Of a stretch of DNA of 64,000 nucleotides, positions 54,794-64,000 are shown in pieces. The notes beneath the pieces were generated by a model, which was not told the DNA's origin, did not search any database, and saw only the letters and a list, made by a program, of their open reading frames with translations. The position numbers and the translations under genes are program-made. The stretch's first letter is position 1. Every line of letters begins with the position of its first letter. This DNA is from Phycisphaerae bacterium (lineage in GTDB: Bacteria; Planctomycetota; Phycisphaerae; Phycisphaerales; UBA1924): positions 69,875 to 133,874 of the forward strand of contig JAEUIW010000011.1 in assembly GCA_016794925.1 (NCBI GenBank), written 5' to 3'.

Positions 54794-55714
54794 ATGCCCC
54801 TCGTCATCCAGACCGAGCAACTCGACCCGGCCGCCGCGGCGTGGCTCGGCGAGCGCGTCGAGCTGGTGCGCTGCGGGTCCGATGAGCCCGGCTTTGCCCC
54901 GCTGCTGTCCCGGGCCGAGGGGTTGCTCATCCGCACCTACACCCGCGTGGACCGCGCCATGCTCGACGCCGGGCCGCGCCTCCGCGTCGTCGCCCGCGCG
55001 GGGGTCGGGCTGGACAACGTGGACCTCGACGCCTGCCGCGCACGCGGCATCGCCGTCCTGAACACCCCGGACGCCAACACACAGGCCGTTGTGGAATTCG
55101 TGCTGGCCCTGGTCCTCGACGACCTCCGCCCCCGCGAATCGCTCGACGGCCCGCTCCCGCTCCGGCCCTGGAACGATCTCCGCGACCGGCTCGTCGCCCC
55201 GCGACAATTGTCGGACCTGACCCTTGGCATCCTCGGGTTGGGCCGCATCGGCTCGCGCGTCGCCCGCGCCGCCCACGCCCTGGGCGTGCGCGTGGTGTAC
55301 CACGACCTGCTCGACCTGCCCGAGCCGCACCGCCACCACGCCCACCCCGTGCCGCTCACGCAACTGTTCGTCGAGTCCGACGTGCTGACGATCCACATCG
55401 ACGGCCGCCCGGAAAACCGGCTCTTCGTGAACGCCGCCCTCCTCGGCCGCCTCAAGCCCGATGCGCTGCTGGTCAACACGGCGCGCGGCTTCGTGCTCGA
55501 CGCCGCGGCACTCGCCGCCTTCCTCCGCTCCCATCCCGCCGCCCGCGCGGCCCTGGACGTCCACGAGCCCGAGCCCTTCGACGCGGCCTACCCGCTCCTG
55601 GGGCTGCCCAACGCCCGCCTCACCCCGCACCTGGCCAGCGCCACCGCCACCGCCAAGCGCAACATGTCCTGGGTCGTGCGCGACCTCTGCCGCGCCCTCA
55701 CGGGCGTCGGTTGA
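54794..55714 (+). CDS. D-isomer-specific 2-hydroxyacid dehydrogenase
   Basis: A 306-residue NAD-dependent dehydrogenase. The cofactor motif is LGILGLGRIGSRVARAAHAL. The catalytic residues are Arg in NTARGFVLDA, Glu in LDVHEPEPFDA and His in LTPHLASATA, so the R-E-H triad is intact. The N-terminal ARAGVGLDNVDLDACRARGI is typical of the phosphoglycerate dehydrogenase group. There is no ACT or ASB domain, so it may be SerA-like without feedback control, or another 2-hydroxyacid enzyme. It lies between ClpS and a STAS protein. Confidence 0.9.
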   Translation: MPLVIQTEQLDPAAAAWLGERVELVRCGSDEPGFAPLLSRAEGLLIRTYTRVDRAMLDAGPRLRVVARAGVGLDNVDLDACRARGIAVLNTPDANTQAVVEFVLALVLDDLRPRESLDGPLPLRPWNDLRDRLVAPRQLSDLTLGILGLGRIGSRVARAAHALGVRVVYHDLLDLPEPHRHHAHPVPLTQLFVESDVLTIHIDGRPENRLFVNAALLGRLKPDALLVNTARGFVLDAAALAAFLRSHPAARAALDVHEPEPFDAAYPLLGLPNARLTPHLASATATAKRNMSWVVRDLCRALTGVG

Positions 55715-55793
55715 CGCCGCCCCGTCAGCGGAACATCATGCCCGACTGCCCAGCGGCTCTGTTCCTTCCCCCCGGTCACCCGAGAGATCATCC

Positions 55794-56138
55794 ATGGCGG
55801 CGTTCTCGATCGACGAAACCACGGTGGGCGCGGCGACGGTCGTGCGGCTGATCGGCTCGGCCGACCTCAGCGGACAGGCGATCCTCGAGCACGAGGTCAA
55901 CCGCCTTGCCGCCGTGCACCCCACGCTTGTCGTGCTCGACTTCTCGCAACTCACGTTCATCGCAAGCCTCGCGGTGGGACAGCTCGTCATGCTCCAGCAC
56001 GCCATCCGAAGGCGCGGCGGCCATGTCCGACTCGCCAACCCAACCGACGACGTGCGCACCGTGCTCGTCCGCTGCAAGCTCACCGACCTGCTTCCGATCT
56101 ACCCCAGCGTGCAGGCGGCCGCGGAGGCGCCGCGGTAA
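55794..56138 (+). CDS. STAS-domain anti-sigma-factor-antagonist-like protein
   Basis: A 114-residue STAS protein. MAAFSIDETTVGAATVVRLI, GSADLSGQAILEHEVNRLAA and VVLDFSQLTFIASLAVGQLV give the SpoIIAA-like fold. The usual DSSG phospho-loop reads FIASLAVG here, so the Asp before the Ser is lost and the switch may differ from classical antagonists. There is no adjacent anti-sigma factor. GAGAG is upstream of the ATG. A stand-alone regulator is likely, target unknown. Confidence 0.85.
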   Translation: MAAFSIDETTVGAATVVRLIGSADLSGQAILEHEVNRLAAVHPTLVVLDFSQLTFIASLAVGQLVMLQHAIRRRGGHVRLANPTDDVRTVLVRCKLTDLLPIYPSVQAAAEAPR

Positions 56139-56142
56139 CAAG

Positions 56143-56158
56143 CGGCGTCCCAACGCCG
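56143..56158. terminator. Short GC hairpin between convergent genes
   Basis: CGGCGT and ACGCCG form a 6-bp stem with loop CCCA, between the STAS gene stop and the end of the metalloprotease gene. It is a plausible bidirectional terminator; no T-run follows. Confidence 0.4.
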
Positions 56159-56180
56159 GAGAGCGGGCGGTCCACGCCGA

Positions 56181-58853
56181 TCAGCAGTTGACCGCGAACG
56201 CGTTCAGGAAGTCGAACAGATCGAAGTCGTCCACCGTGGTGTCGCCGTTGAAGTCCGCGCTCGGGCTGTTCGCGTTGAAGGCGTTGAGGAAATCGAAGTA
56301 ATCGAAATCGTCCACCGTGGTGTCGCCGTTGTAGTCCGAACTGGGCGTCACGCTCACGGTCACCGGCACGCACGACGAGTTGCCGCACGAGTTCTCCCAC
56401 CGCGCGTAATACGTCGTGGTCACCGTCGGCGACGGCAGGACCAGGTTGTTGCCCGTCCCCGCCACCACCCCGCCGCACGCGCCGGAGAACCAGCGCAGCG
56501 TCGCGCCCGAGCCGCCCGCGGCCGTGAGCGTGATGGTCCCGGCGTCCGTCGCGCAGAACCCGCTGCGATTCGAGGATGCCCCGCTCGGCGCCGCCGGCAG
56601 CGCGTTCACCGTGACCGTCACCGTGCCGCACGAGGAGACGGCGTTGTCGGAGGTCCGCCGCGCGGAGCAGTAGTACGTCGTCGTGGCCCCGGGTGACACC
56701 GAGATCGGCGACCCCGAGGCGACGAACGTCCCGCCGCACGAACCGGTCCACCAGTACACGACCGTCCCCGCCTCCGAGCTGGCGCTCAGCTGCGCGCTCT
56801 GCCCGAAGCAGATCGTCGAAGGCGTCGCCTGGATGTTCGTGGGCGTCGCGGGCGGCCCGGACGTGATCGTGAAATTCGTGTTGGAGATGTCGAAGAAGAC
56901 GTTGCCCGCCGCCGCGACCTTGATCCGCGCCTGCGTCGTCGCGGTGTTCGGCAGCGTCACCGTCGCCGAGCCCGTGTTCGGCGCGTTCGCCAGCAGCACC
57001 GTCGGGAACGTGGTCCCGCCGTCGGTCGAGAGCAGGATGTTCACGCTGGCGCAGTTGATCCCGTTGGCCGTCGTGCCCGCCACGTTCCACGTCACCGTCT
57101 GCGCGCCCGACCAGCTCACGTTGGTGTTGGGCGACGTCACCTGAAACGCCGCCCCCGTGTTGACCACCGACAGTTGCATGTCGCTGGTGGCGAACCCGCC
57201 GTTGCCCGCGACGTTGTCCCGCACCGTGAGACGGAACCGCATCGTCCGCGCCACGCTCGGGAGCTTCTCCCCCGTCGTCGCGTTCGTCCCGTTCAGGATC
57301 CCCGACAGCCTCGGGAACGTCCGCGACGACGACGTCACCGGCGGCAGCGGGCGCATGATCGGGCTCGTCCCGTTGTCCGCCGCCGCGAGCGTCGCCGCGG
57401 GCCCCAGGTCCCGTTCCTCCCACGAGTACGTCAGCGTGTTTCCGTCCGCGTCCGCCGCCGAGGCCGCCGTCAGCGTGAAGGGCGTCTGGCACGGGACCGT
57501 GAAATTCCCCCCCGCGCTGCAGGTCGGAGCGTTGTTCGTCGAGGTGGTCTTCTGGGCGCACCCGTACCCGCCGCCGCCCGATCTGGTGTAGGCCGCGATC
57601 TCCGACAGCGAGATGAACCCGAACACCGGATCGGAGTGCGACTGGAGATTGTCCGGCGCGCAGATCCCCGCGTACCCCATGATCGTCGAGGCCGAGCCGC
57701 ACTCGTACGCCGTCGAGGAATTCCGGTTCCCGTTGCACGAGCCCGAGGGCGAGTTGAAGTTGTGGTTGCCGCCGAACTGGTGCCCCATCTCGTGGGCCAC
57801 GTAGTCGATGTAGAACGCGTCACCCGTCGGGGAGCCCAGCCCCGTCACGCCCCACGCCTTGTTCGCCGCCACGCACACCACCCCCAGGCCCGCCACGCCC
57901 CCGCCCCCGGTGCTGAACACGTGCCCGATGTCGTAGTTCGCCGTCCCGATCACCGAGGTCAGGTTCGACTGATTCTGGCTCAGCATCGTCGAACCGTTGT
58001 TGTTCGTGTACGGGTCCGTGGCGCCGTTGGTGTACTCGATCAGGTTGTTGTTCCCCACCAGCGTCAACCGGATGCCCAGCTCCGTCTCGTACACGCCCGT
58101 CACGCGGTTGATCGCCGCCACGATCGCCGCGTGCGCCTGGGCCTGCGTCCCGCCGAAGAACGCCGCGTACTCGCCCGTGCACGCGTTGGCCAGCCGGTAC
58201 GTCCGCCGCTCGACCAGCACCGCCGTCTCACGCGTCCCGCCCCCGGACTCGCGCGCCGGCACGCCCAGGTTCTGCCGAATCGACTCGAAGTCGCAACGCC
58301 ACTCCCCCTGGTGCGGGTTCGACAGATCGCGCTTGTAGTGCGACGTGTAGAACACCGTGTCCCCCTTCGAGAACGGATCGATGTACACCGCGCCATCCGG
58401 CGAGAGCACCTGCGCGTGCAGCCCGAGCTCCGTCACCGAAAAACGCACCGTGTCCGCGCCGTGCTCGTCGATCCCCTGCCCCATGTACGTCCGCGCATCG
58501 GGGAATTTCGCCGCCAGCGCCGGCTCCTGGATCGGAGACTCCACCACCTTGAACGTCCGCATCGACCCGTCCGGCATCGGCAACGCGAAAAACAGCGGCG
58601 CGTTCCGACCCGCCGCGGTGTCCTCGAGCGGCGCGGCACGCAGCGCGTCCACCAGCGCGGGACGATCCAGCATGAACGCCTGGTACCGATCCGGACGCAC
58701 CCACGGCGCCTCCGCCACCACCTCGGGGGGCATCGCATCCAGCAAGATGAACGGCGGAGCCTCCGCCGCGGCTGCCGCCGTGCTCGTCCGGAACACCCCA
58801 GCCACGAACAGGCACACAAGCAACGCACGCCCGATAATTCGAACTACTGACAT
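56181..58853 (-). CDS. Secreted reprolysin-like metalloprotease with GC-type dockerin-like tail
   Basis: An 890-residue secreted protein. GAGGAG lies 6 bases before this ATG (MSVVRIIGRALLVCLFVAGV). The catalytic zinc motif HEMGHQFGGNH (HExxHxxGxxH) is at 354-364, with a Met-turn candidate STIMGYAGIC later, so it is an M12B reprolysin-type peptidase. Two Ig-like domains follow (PATPTNIQATPSTICFGQSA and PAAPSGASSNRSGFCATDAG). Residues 839-890 are the dockerin-like module ending FAVNC; its first repeat lacks the leading Cys. Extracellular protein degradation is inferred. Confidence 0.88.
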   Translation of the reverse strand: MSVVRIIGRALLVCLFVAGVFRTSTAAAAAEAPPFILLDAMPPEVVAEAPWVRPDRYQAFMLDRPALVDALRAAPLEDTAAGRNAPLFFALPMPDGSMRTFKVVESPIQEPALAAKFPDARTYMGQGIDEHGADTVRFSVTELGLHAQVLSPDGAVYIDPFSKGDTVFYTSHYKRDLSNPHQGEWRCDFESIRQNLGVPARESGGGTRETAVLVERRTYRLANACTGEYAAFFGGTQAQAHAAIVAAINRVTGVYETELGIRLTLVGNNNLIEYTNGATDPYTNNNGSTMLSQNQSNLTSVIGTANYDIGHVFSTGGGGVAGLGVVCVAANKAWGVTGLGSPTGDAFYIDYVAHEMGHQFGGNHNFNSPSGSCNGNRNSSTAYECGSASTIMGYAGICAPDNLQSHSDPVFGFISLSEIAAYTRSGGGGYGCAQKTTSTNNAPTCSAGGNFTVPCQTPFTLTAASAADADGNTLTYSWEERDLGPAATLAAADNGTSPIMRPLPPVTSSSRTFPRLSGILNGTNATTGEKLPSVARTMRFRLTVRDNVAGNGGFATSDMQLSVVNTGAAFQVTSPNTNVSWSGAQTVTWNVAGTTANGINCASVNILLSTDGGTTFPTVLLANAPNTGSATVTLPNTATTQARIKVAAAGNVFFDISNTNFTITSGPPATPTNIQATPSTICFGQSAQLSASSEAGTVVYWWTGSCGGTFVASGSPISVSPGATTTYYCSARRTSDNAVSSCGTVTVTVNALPAAPSGASSNRSGFCATDAGTITLTAAGGSGATLRWFSGACGGVVAGTGNNLVLPSPTVTTTYYARWENSCGNSSCVPVTVSVTPSSDYNGDTTVDDFDYFDFLNAFNANSPSADFNGDTTVDDFDLFDFLNAFAVNC

Positions 58854-59072
58854 CGAGTGCTCCTCTATCGATTCGCGCGGAATCGGCGCGGCCGCCGACC
58901 GCAGTTGTTCATCGGTCCATGGAACATACAGGAGCAACCAGCCAAATCAAGGCAATTCCTGGTTCATCGTGGCGGTCCCGCTTCGCACGCCTTGACCGCT
59001 TTGCCGATTACTCGGAGTTGCCGTCACGCCGACGCGTCGAACGAAGCCGAGGGTGCATCAACCAACGATCGC

Positions 59073-61415
59073 TCAACACCCGATGTTCATGCGATCCAAG
59101 CACTCATACCAGTCGGCATCATCGATGCCGCCGTCGTGGTTCAGGTCGGCTCCGATTTCGAGCCGCTCAAACGCATACAGAAACTCAAGCACGTCTCGAT
59201 CATCCGCAACACCGTCGTCGTTGAAGTCCGCCGCGCAACGCCCTCCGAACAGCCCGCTCCCGCCATCCACACAGCCCCAGCGAGCCCAACTCGCCGATCG
59301 CGCTCCGCCCGCCAAGTCGAACCCCCCACCGACGTGCAGCACACCCTGATGGGCACGCAGGGTGTTGACCCCACCGTCCGGTCCTTCATCCAGCGCCTCC
59401 CACCCTCCGCCCTGCCCCGTCGTCGTCCACCGCACGAGATTCTGACCGCTCGCGCTAGCCGGTGAGAGCTGGTACCCACCGACCACCAGCAAACCGTTCT
59501 GGACTTCGAGCGCGCGAACCACCGCGTTGTCGCCCAGTGGAAAACCCGGCGCGCTCCATCGCTCACCACCCCAGAACGCCAAGCCATGAGCCGGAATACC
59601 GCCGGCGGATCGGAACGACCCGCCAACAACCAGTTTCCCGTTCCACTCCGCGAGCGCCCCAACAGAAACGACGGACGTGCCCGCCAACCCTTCACCCACC
59701 GCCCGCCACGCGCTTCCGTCCCACCGTGCGATGCCCCGCGTGCCCACCGTCCCCAACACCATAAAACTGCCCGCGGCGTACAACTCCCCACGATACTCCC
59801 GCAGCACCGAGACCGTTCCTCTGAGGTTGGTAACGCTCGGTGTCAGGTCACTCCACTTGCGCCCATCCCAAGCTCGGATCTGACTCGCACGTGCCCCGCT
59901 CGCGTCGGGCTTGTAGAGACTGACCGACGCAACCAGGCGCCCGCGGTAATGACCGATCGCGTCCACCCAATCCGCCTCCCCGTCCGTCGGACCCGCCCCC
60001 AACGCCCGCCACGCCGCGCCATCCCACCGTGCGAGTTCAGAGGCGGAGCGCCCCGCGTAGCCCGAGAAGTTGCCCGCGGCAATGAGTTCCTCCCGGAAGA
60101 CGGTCAAGCCGTACACACCCCACTTCGGAGCCGGCGCGAACCCGCGCCATGCCGCGCCGTCCCATGCCGCGAGGTGCGTCGCGCCAACGCCACCGATCGC
60201 GCTGAACCAACCCCCCGCGATGAGCTCACCCCGGAACTCGCAGAAATTGTTCACGACGCCGTCGGCTTGCGGACGCGGGTACGCCTCCCATCCCCGTTCC
60301 GTGAGCAGCGCGATCCCGGCGCACGGCGTGCTTTCGATGCTCCCGAAAGGGCCCGTCGCGAGCAGGCCCGCCGAGGTCCGCATCAGACGCTCCACGACAT
60401 ACCCGGGACCGGGTCGCACGCGCTGCCAATTGACGCCGCTCCACCGCGCCATGAACGGCGCCGCCTCATCACCATCGTCCTTCCCGTCGTATCTCCACAG
60501 ATCCCCCGCCGCGATCAGCCCGTCCGACGTCGAAGCGATCGTCACCTCGGGCGTCGCCCACCGGCGCAGCGTCACCCAGCGCGCACCGTCAAACCTCGAC
60601 ACTTGCGCCTCCTCGCTCCAACCATCCTCGTTCAACAGCATCTGCGCGGCGAATACCTCGCCCGAGTGCCCGACAATTTGATTCGGCTCCCCATCCAAGC
60701 CCGCGCCCAGCGCGCTCCAATCCGACCCGTCCCACGCAGCGATGCTCGCCGCCGCGACGCCACCGGCGTGATCGAACCGGCCACCGACGATCAGCCTGCC
60801 GCCAACCTCCGCGAACGACCGCACGTACGGCGCCCGTGTTCCGTCCCCGTACTGCAGGCCCGAGCCCAGCGTCCGCCAACTCGCGCCGTCGTACCGCAGC
60901 ACCGCGCCGGAGACGTTGCGATCGGAAAACCTCATGTACCCGCCGACGATCAGCTCACCCTTGAACACACACAGCGCATCAACCCCGCCCCCTTGACCCG
61001 CAGGAGCAAACGGCCGCCAGACGCCGCCCAACTCGCCCCCGGTGTCGAGCCAGGCCAGATCACCGACGAAGATACTGTCCCCGAGGTCGAAGTTCCCTCC
61101 CGCCACCAGCACGCCCTTGTACACCGTCAACGCGCGAACATTGCCCGATAGCTCCGTGCCCAACGGAACCCATTCCCGACCGTTCCATGCGGCGACACTC
61201 TGCGCCGGCCGACCGTCAACCTCCCCGAACCAGCCGCCCACCACCAGCCAGTCCTTCTCGGGGCCATCGCCGTCGGGATCCCACGTTGTCGCGCAGTCGA
61301 TCGGCCCCGGTGGTTGATTCCGGCTGTATCCCCCGAGCCACCCTTCCCGGCATTGTGCCCGTGCCGACGCGCCGATGGCCAACGCCGCGATCACCGCCGC
61401 GATCAATCGAATCAT
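59073..61415 (-). CDS. Secreted beta-repeat protein with GC-type dockerin-like tail
   Basis: A 780-residue secreted protein. GAGGAG precedes this ATG by 10 bases, followed by the signal peptide MIRLIAAVIAALAIGASARA. About ten repeats have the form AWDGSDWSALGAGLDGE, RWDGAAWRALGAGPTDGE, AWDGAAWRGFAPAP and RWDGSAWRAVGEGLAG, each followed by LIVGGRFD or LVAGGNFD, consistent with a Kelch- or propeller-like fold. Residues 727-780 are the dockerin-like module: CAADFNDDGVADDRD and ADLNHDGGIDDAD, ending MNIGC. No enzyme motif is seen, so a binding role is more likely. Confidence 0.82.
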   Translation of the reverse strand: MIRLIAAVIAALAIGASARAQCREGWLGGYSRNQPPGPIDCATTWDPDGDGPEKDWLVVGGWFGEVDGRPAQSVAAWNGREWVPLGTELSGNVRALTVYKGVLVAGGNFDLGDSIFVGDLAWLDTGGELGGVWRPFAPAGQGGGVDALCVFKGELIVGGYMRFSDRNVSGAVLRYDGASWRTLGSGLQYGDGTRAPYVRSFAEVGGRLIVGGRFDHAGGVAAASIAAWDGSDWSALGAGLDGEPNQIVGHSGEVFAAQMLLNEDGWSEEAQVSRFDGARWVTLRRWATPEVTIASTSDGLIAAGDLWRYDGKDDGDEAAPFMARWSGVNWQRVRPGPGYVVERLMRTSAGLLATGPFGSIESTPCAGIALLTERGWEAYPRPQADGVVNNFCEFRGELIAGGWFSAIGGVGATHLAAWDGAAWRGFAPAPKWGVYGLTVFREELIAAGNFSGYAGRSASELARWDGAAWRALGAGPTDGEADWVDAIGHYRGRLVASVSLYKPDASGARASQIRAWDGRKWSDLTPSVTNLRGTVSVLREYRGELYAAGSFMVLGTVGTRGIARWDGSAWRAVGEGLAGTSVVSVGALAEWNGKLVVGGSFRSAGGIPAHGLAFWGGERWSAPGFPLGDNAVVRALEVQNGLLVVGGYQLSPASASGQNLVRWTTTGQGGGWEALDEGPDGGVNTLRAHQGVLHVGGGFDLAGGARSASWARWGCVDGGSGLFGGRCAADFNDDGVADDRDVLEFLYAFERLEIGADLNHDGGIDDADWYECLDRMNIGC

Positions 61416-61561
61416 GGCGGAACACTCCTCGTTGGGTAAGAACCGTCTTCTCGCGCCCGTGCCGCGGTTCCATCCATCCGCTCCATCGAACTGATTTCGA
61501 ACCACCCCGCAGTTTTCGCTCTCCCTGATTCCGCGCACCCGCCCCCTTACCCTCCCCCTGC

Positions 61562-62050
61562 ATGCCCGACCAACCCCACGACCCCTCCACCACTGCTTCC
61601 CTGTCCCCGCTGCTCCGCATCAAGCTCCTCGATCCCCGCGCGATCCTCCCCGCCTATCAGACCGACGGCTCGGCGGGCATGGACCTCGCCGCGTGCCTCC
61701 CGGAGGGCCAGTCCATCACCCTCCCGCCCGGCGAGCGCGCCCTCATCCCTTGCGGCTACGTGCTGGCCATCCCGCACGGCTACGAGGGGCAGGTCCGGCC
61801 CCGATCCGGGCTCGCCAGCAAGTTCGGCGTCACGCTCCCCAACACCCCCGGCACCATCGACTCCGACTACCGCGGCCAGGCCATGGTCTCGCTCGTCAAC
61901 CTCGGCCGCGAGACCTTCACGGTGACCCACGCCATGCGCATCGCGCAGCTCGTGATCGCCCCAGTCACCCGCGCCCGCGTCGCCGTCGTCGATTCGCTCG
62001 AAGACACCGCCCGCGGCTCCGGCGGCTTCGGCTCCACCGGCACCCACTGA
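61562..62050 (+). CDS. dut: dUTP diphosphatase
   Basis: A 162-residue homotrimeric dUTPase that hydrolyses dUTP to dUMP and PPi, keeping uracil out of DNA and feeding thymidylate synthesis. All five family motifs are present: GSAGMDLAA (I), RPRSGLASKFGV (II), NTPGTIDSDYRG with the catalytic Asp (III), MRIAQLVIAP (IV) and RGSGGFGSTG (V). Length fits the family. The next gene is pyrB, so two pyrimidine genes are neighbours. Confidence 0.96.
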   Translation: MPDQPHDPSTTASLSPLLRIKLLDPRAILPAYQTDGSAGMDLAACLPEGQSITLPPGERALIPCGYVLAIPHGYEGQVRPRSGLASKFGVTLPNTPGTIDSDYRGQAMVSLVNLGRETFTVTHAMRIAQLVIAPVTRARVAVVDSLEDTARGSGGFGSTGTH

Positions 62051-62336
62051 CCCTCGCCTCACACGCTCCCCCACCCCCCTCGCCCGCGGTTATTGGCCCA
62101 ACCTCGCCCCACACACGCCGCGCCCTCAACTTCTTCCGTATCCACGCGCCCCCGCCGCGCCGAGGCGATAAACTCCTCTTTCGATGCCCCGAGTCGCCAA
62201 GCCGATGAACAAGCCGGGCGCCTCCCCCGTTAAACCGGCCGCGCCGCGCATCGAAGTCTTCCCCTACGTCCCACCCCCCCCATCAACCCCGGCGCGTGCC
62301 CCGCGCCACCGGGCCCGGGCCAGGCTGGAGCGGATC

Positions 62337-63368
62337 ATGGCCGGCGGCTGGAGCCATCGACACCTGCTCGACCTCCAGTCCCTCAGCCCAGATGAGCTGC
62401 GCGCCATCCTCTTCCTCGCGCGCGACTACGCACCCATCGCCGACCGCGCCGATGCCCATTCCGACGAGCTCCGCGGCAAGGTCGTCGCCAATCTCTTCTT
62501 CGAGGACTCCACCCGCACCCGCGTCTCCTTCTCCGTCGCCGCCCGCCGACTCTCCGCCGATGTCGTCGACCTCATGGGCCCCGGCTCCTCCGCCAGCAAG
62601 GGCGAGTCCATCGGCGACACCGCCCTCAACATCGCCGCCCTCGGCGTAGACCTCATCGTCGTCCGCCACAAGGCCAGCGGCGCCGCCGCGAACCTCGCCA
62701 ACATCGTCACCTGCGGCGTCGTCAACGCCGGCGACGGCCGCCACGAGCACCCCACCCAGGGCCTGCTCGACACCTACACCCTCGCCGAGGCCGCCGGCCG
62801 CCTCGACACCTTCGACATGTCCGGCCTCACCATGGCCATCGTCGGCGACCTCGCCACCAGCCGCGTCGCCCGCTCCAACATCGCCGCGCTCACCAAGCTC
62901 GGCGCCCGCGTCATCTGCGTCGGGCCCCCGGGGCTCTGCCCCCGCTCGCTCCGAACCCTCGGCGCCGCCGACGGCTCCTGCGAGGTCTCCCACGACCTCG
63001 ACGCCGTCATCGCCCACGCCGACGCCGTCAACGTCCTCCGCATCCAGTTCGAGCGCCACGCACCAGGCGTGCCCGCCGCCGAGGCCGCCGCCGCCGCGCG
63101 CTCCGGAGAGTCCCCCGGGCCCGCGCGCACCGGCGGCGCCGTCAGCTCCGGACGCGAGTACCGCGAGCTCTACGGCCTCACCGCCGAACGCGCCGCACGC
63201 ATGAAACCCGCCGCCGTCGTCATGCACCCCGGGCCCATCAACAAGGGCCTCGAAATGGACGCCTCCGTCGCCGACGGCGCACGCTCCGTCATCCTCCGCC
63301 AGGTCTCGCGCGGCGTCGCCGTCCGCATGGCCGTCCTCCGCCTCTGCGCCGCCGCCGCAACCGCCTGA
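62337..63368 (+). CDS. pyrB: Aspartate carbamoyltransferase catalytic subunit
   Basis: A 343-residue ATCase, the second step of pyrimidine synthesis. Carbamoyl phosphate binding is by FFEDSTRTRVSF; HPTQGLLDTYTLAEA and MHPGPINKGLEMDASVADGA are the aspartate-side motifs. The ATG with GGAG 7 bases upstream (MAGGWSHRHLLDLQSLSPDE) gives a normal length. An upstream ATG at 62184 would add 51 Pro-rich residues and has no good box. An extra loop near VPAAEAAAAARSGESPGP is Ala-rich. pyrI is not adjacent, so it may be the unregulated class. Confidence 0.94.
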   Translation: MAGGWSHRHLLDLQSLSPDELRAILFLARDYAPIADRADAHSDELRGKVVANLFFEDSTRTRVSFSVAARRLSADVVDLMGPGSSASKGESIGDTALNIAALGVDLIVVRHKASGAAANLANIVTCGVVNAGDGRHEHPTQGLLDTYTLAEAAGRLDTFDMSGLTMAIVGDLATSRVARSNIAALTKLGARVICVGPPGLCPRSLRTLGAADGSCEVSHDLDAVIAHADAVNVLRIQFERHAPGVPAAEAAAAARSGESPGPARTGGAVSSGREYRELYGLTAERAARMKPAAVVMHPGPINKGLEMDASVADGARSVILRQVSRGVAVRMAVLRLCAAAATA

Positions 63369-63399
63369 CGCCCACGCCCGACCGATTCCCCCGGCCCGT

Positions 63400-64000
63400 T
63401 CAACACCCCGCGCCGAACGCGTTCAGGAAATCGAAGTAGTCGAAATCGTACACGCCGGTGTCGCCGTTGAAGTCGGCGGACGGGTCGTCGGCGAAGAAGG
63501 CGCTGAGGAAGTCGAAGTAATCGAAGTCGTCCGCGCTGGTGTCGCCGTTGAAGTCGGCGGCGCAGGGCGGGGTGATGGTGACGATGTACAGGGCCTGGTC
63601 CCGCTGGTACTGGGTGTCGTCGCTGAAGCGGACCCAGAAGGCGAGCCGGTTGCCGTCGCGGGCGTTGATCCAGCTGTTGATGCTGAGCACGCTCTTGCCG
63701 TCGAGGATGTCGCCGGTCTCCAGAATGGCGTGGGCCTGGTCGTTGATCACGGCGTAGAGACCAGAACCGTTCTCCGCCGCATCGACAAACGTCACGATAC
63801 CGTTCGCGTACGTGTATTCGATCGGAACACTGTACTGCGTTCGGTCGCCGGGTGGATCGCCGGTCAGATCGAGCACCCGCGTGATCGTGCCCCCGCTCAA
63901 CCTGAACAGGCTCCGCTTCGTAATAAGAGTTGTGCGGCCGGTGAAGTACATCCCGTCCGGCGTCGGCATGGGGCTGGCAACAGAAGTAAAGTGCCCCTGC
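63400..64000 (-). CDS. C-terminal part of a secreted protein with GC-type dockerin-like tail
   Basis: The reading frame runs off the right edge: the ATG at 63969 is not the true start, since codons upstream (SVASP) continue without a stop. About 199 residues are seen. The visible part has ITKRSLFRLSGGTITRVLDL and ENGSGLYAVINDQAHAILET, and then LSINSWINARDGNRLAFWVR, an NxxG-type tandem-repeat pattern seen in DUF7453-like proteins. The last 54 residues are the dockerin-like module, CAADFNGDTSADDFD through FGAGC. Function unknown. Confidence 0.75.
   Translation of the reverse strand, partial: QGHFTSVASPMPTPDGMYFTGRTTLITKRSLFRLSGGTITRVLDLTGDPPGDRTQYSVPIEYTYANGIVTFVDAAENGSGLYAVINDQAHAILETGDILDGKSVLSINSWINARDGNRLAFWVRFSDDTQYQRDQALYIVTITPPCAADFNGDTSADDFDYFDFLSAFFADDPSADFNGDTGVYDFDYFDFLNAFGAGC

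Noticed and set aside
62184..62336. An N-terminal extension of PyrB starting at an ATG at 62184
   Set aside because: It would add 51 Pro-rich residues unlike ATCase, and lacks a ribosome binding site, while GGAG precedes the ATG at 62337.

Overview
The window is high-GC DNA. It most likely comes from a planctomycete of the class Phycisphaerae. The evidence is five secreted proteins that end in a tandem DFNxDGxxDDFDxFDFLNxF module closed by a C-terminal Cys, small membrane proteins with C-terminal CPxCG zinc ribbons, a short DUF2089 regulator, and many planctomycete-style hypothetical proteins. The taxonomic call is an inference from these features. It is chromosomal housekeeping plus accessory DNA; I see no phage, insertion sequence, integrase or CRISPR array.

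Layout. 1-4.9 kb: the end of a small membrane protein, a coupled pair of secreted proteins (the second DUF1573-like), a DUF2007-like membrane protein, a LOG-family protein and an unknown. 5-9.2 kb: a CapD-like nucleotide-sugar epimerase/dehydratase facing ruvA, manC and ruvX. 9.2-17.4 kb, minus strand: LolA-like protein, S41 lipoprotein protease, aldehyde dehydrogenase and two large secreted repeat proteins with dockerin-like tails. 17.6-22.8 kb, plus strand: an unusual P-loop-like/deoxyribosyltransferase-like protein, small membrane proteins, LptB, an AT-rich island with a direct repeat, a zinc-ribbon membrane protein and a PEGA lipoprotein. 22.9-25.9 kb: a DUF2089 regulator with a small membrane partner behind a strong, apparently leaderless promoter, then a CBS protein and leucyl aminopeptidase.

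25.9-38.2 kb is the most unusual block. Six minus-strand genes are tightly packed: three SPFH/HflKC-like proteins, an ABC ATPase, a large ABC permease and a TPR-like anchored protein. A second ABC-2 type permease and two tandem small one-helix paralogues diverge from them. I read this as one envelope complex, of unknown substrate, in which an ABC-2 engine is scaffolded by SPFH proteins. Next come a GT4 glycosyltransferase, an unknown gene and tRNA-Leu(GAG).

41.1-45.8 kb is a compact chemosensory operon, cheW-cheR-cheA-cheX-cheY, with no receptor and no cheB in the window. 45.9-56.1 kb holds a secreted protein with a possible CX4CH haem site, two secreted unknowns, an incomplete oligopeptide ABC system (binding protein plus one permease), HU, ClpS, a 2-hydroxyacid dehydrogenase and a STAS protein. 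56.2-64 kb holds a large reprolysin-like metalloprotease, a repeat protein and a truncated edge gene, all with the dockerin-like tail, around dut and pyrB.

Several ends of convergent genes carry strong GC-rich hairpins, some inside the last codons, which probably act as bidirectional terminators.
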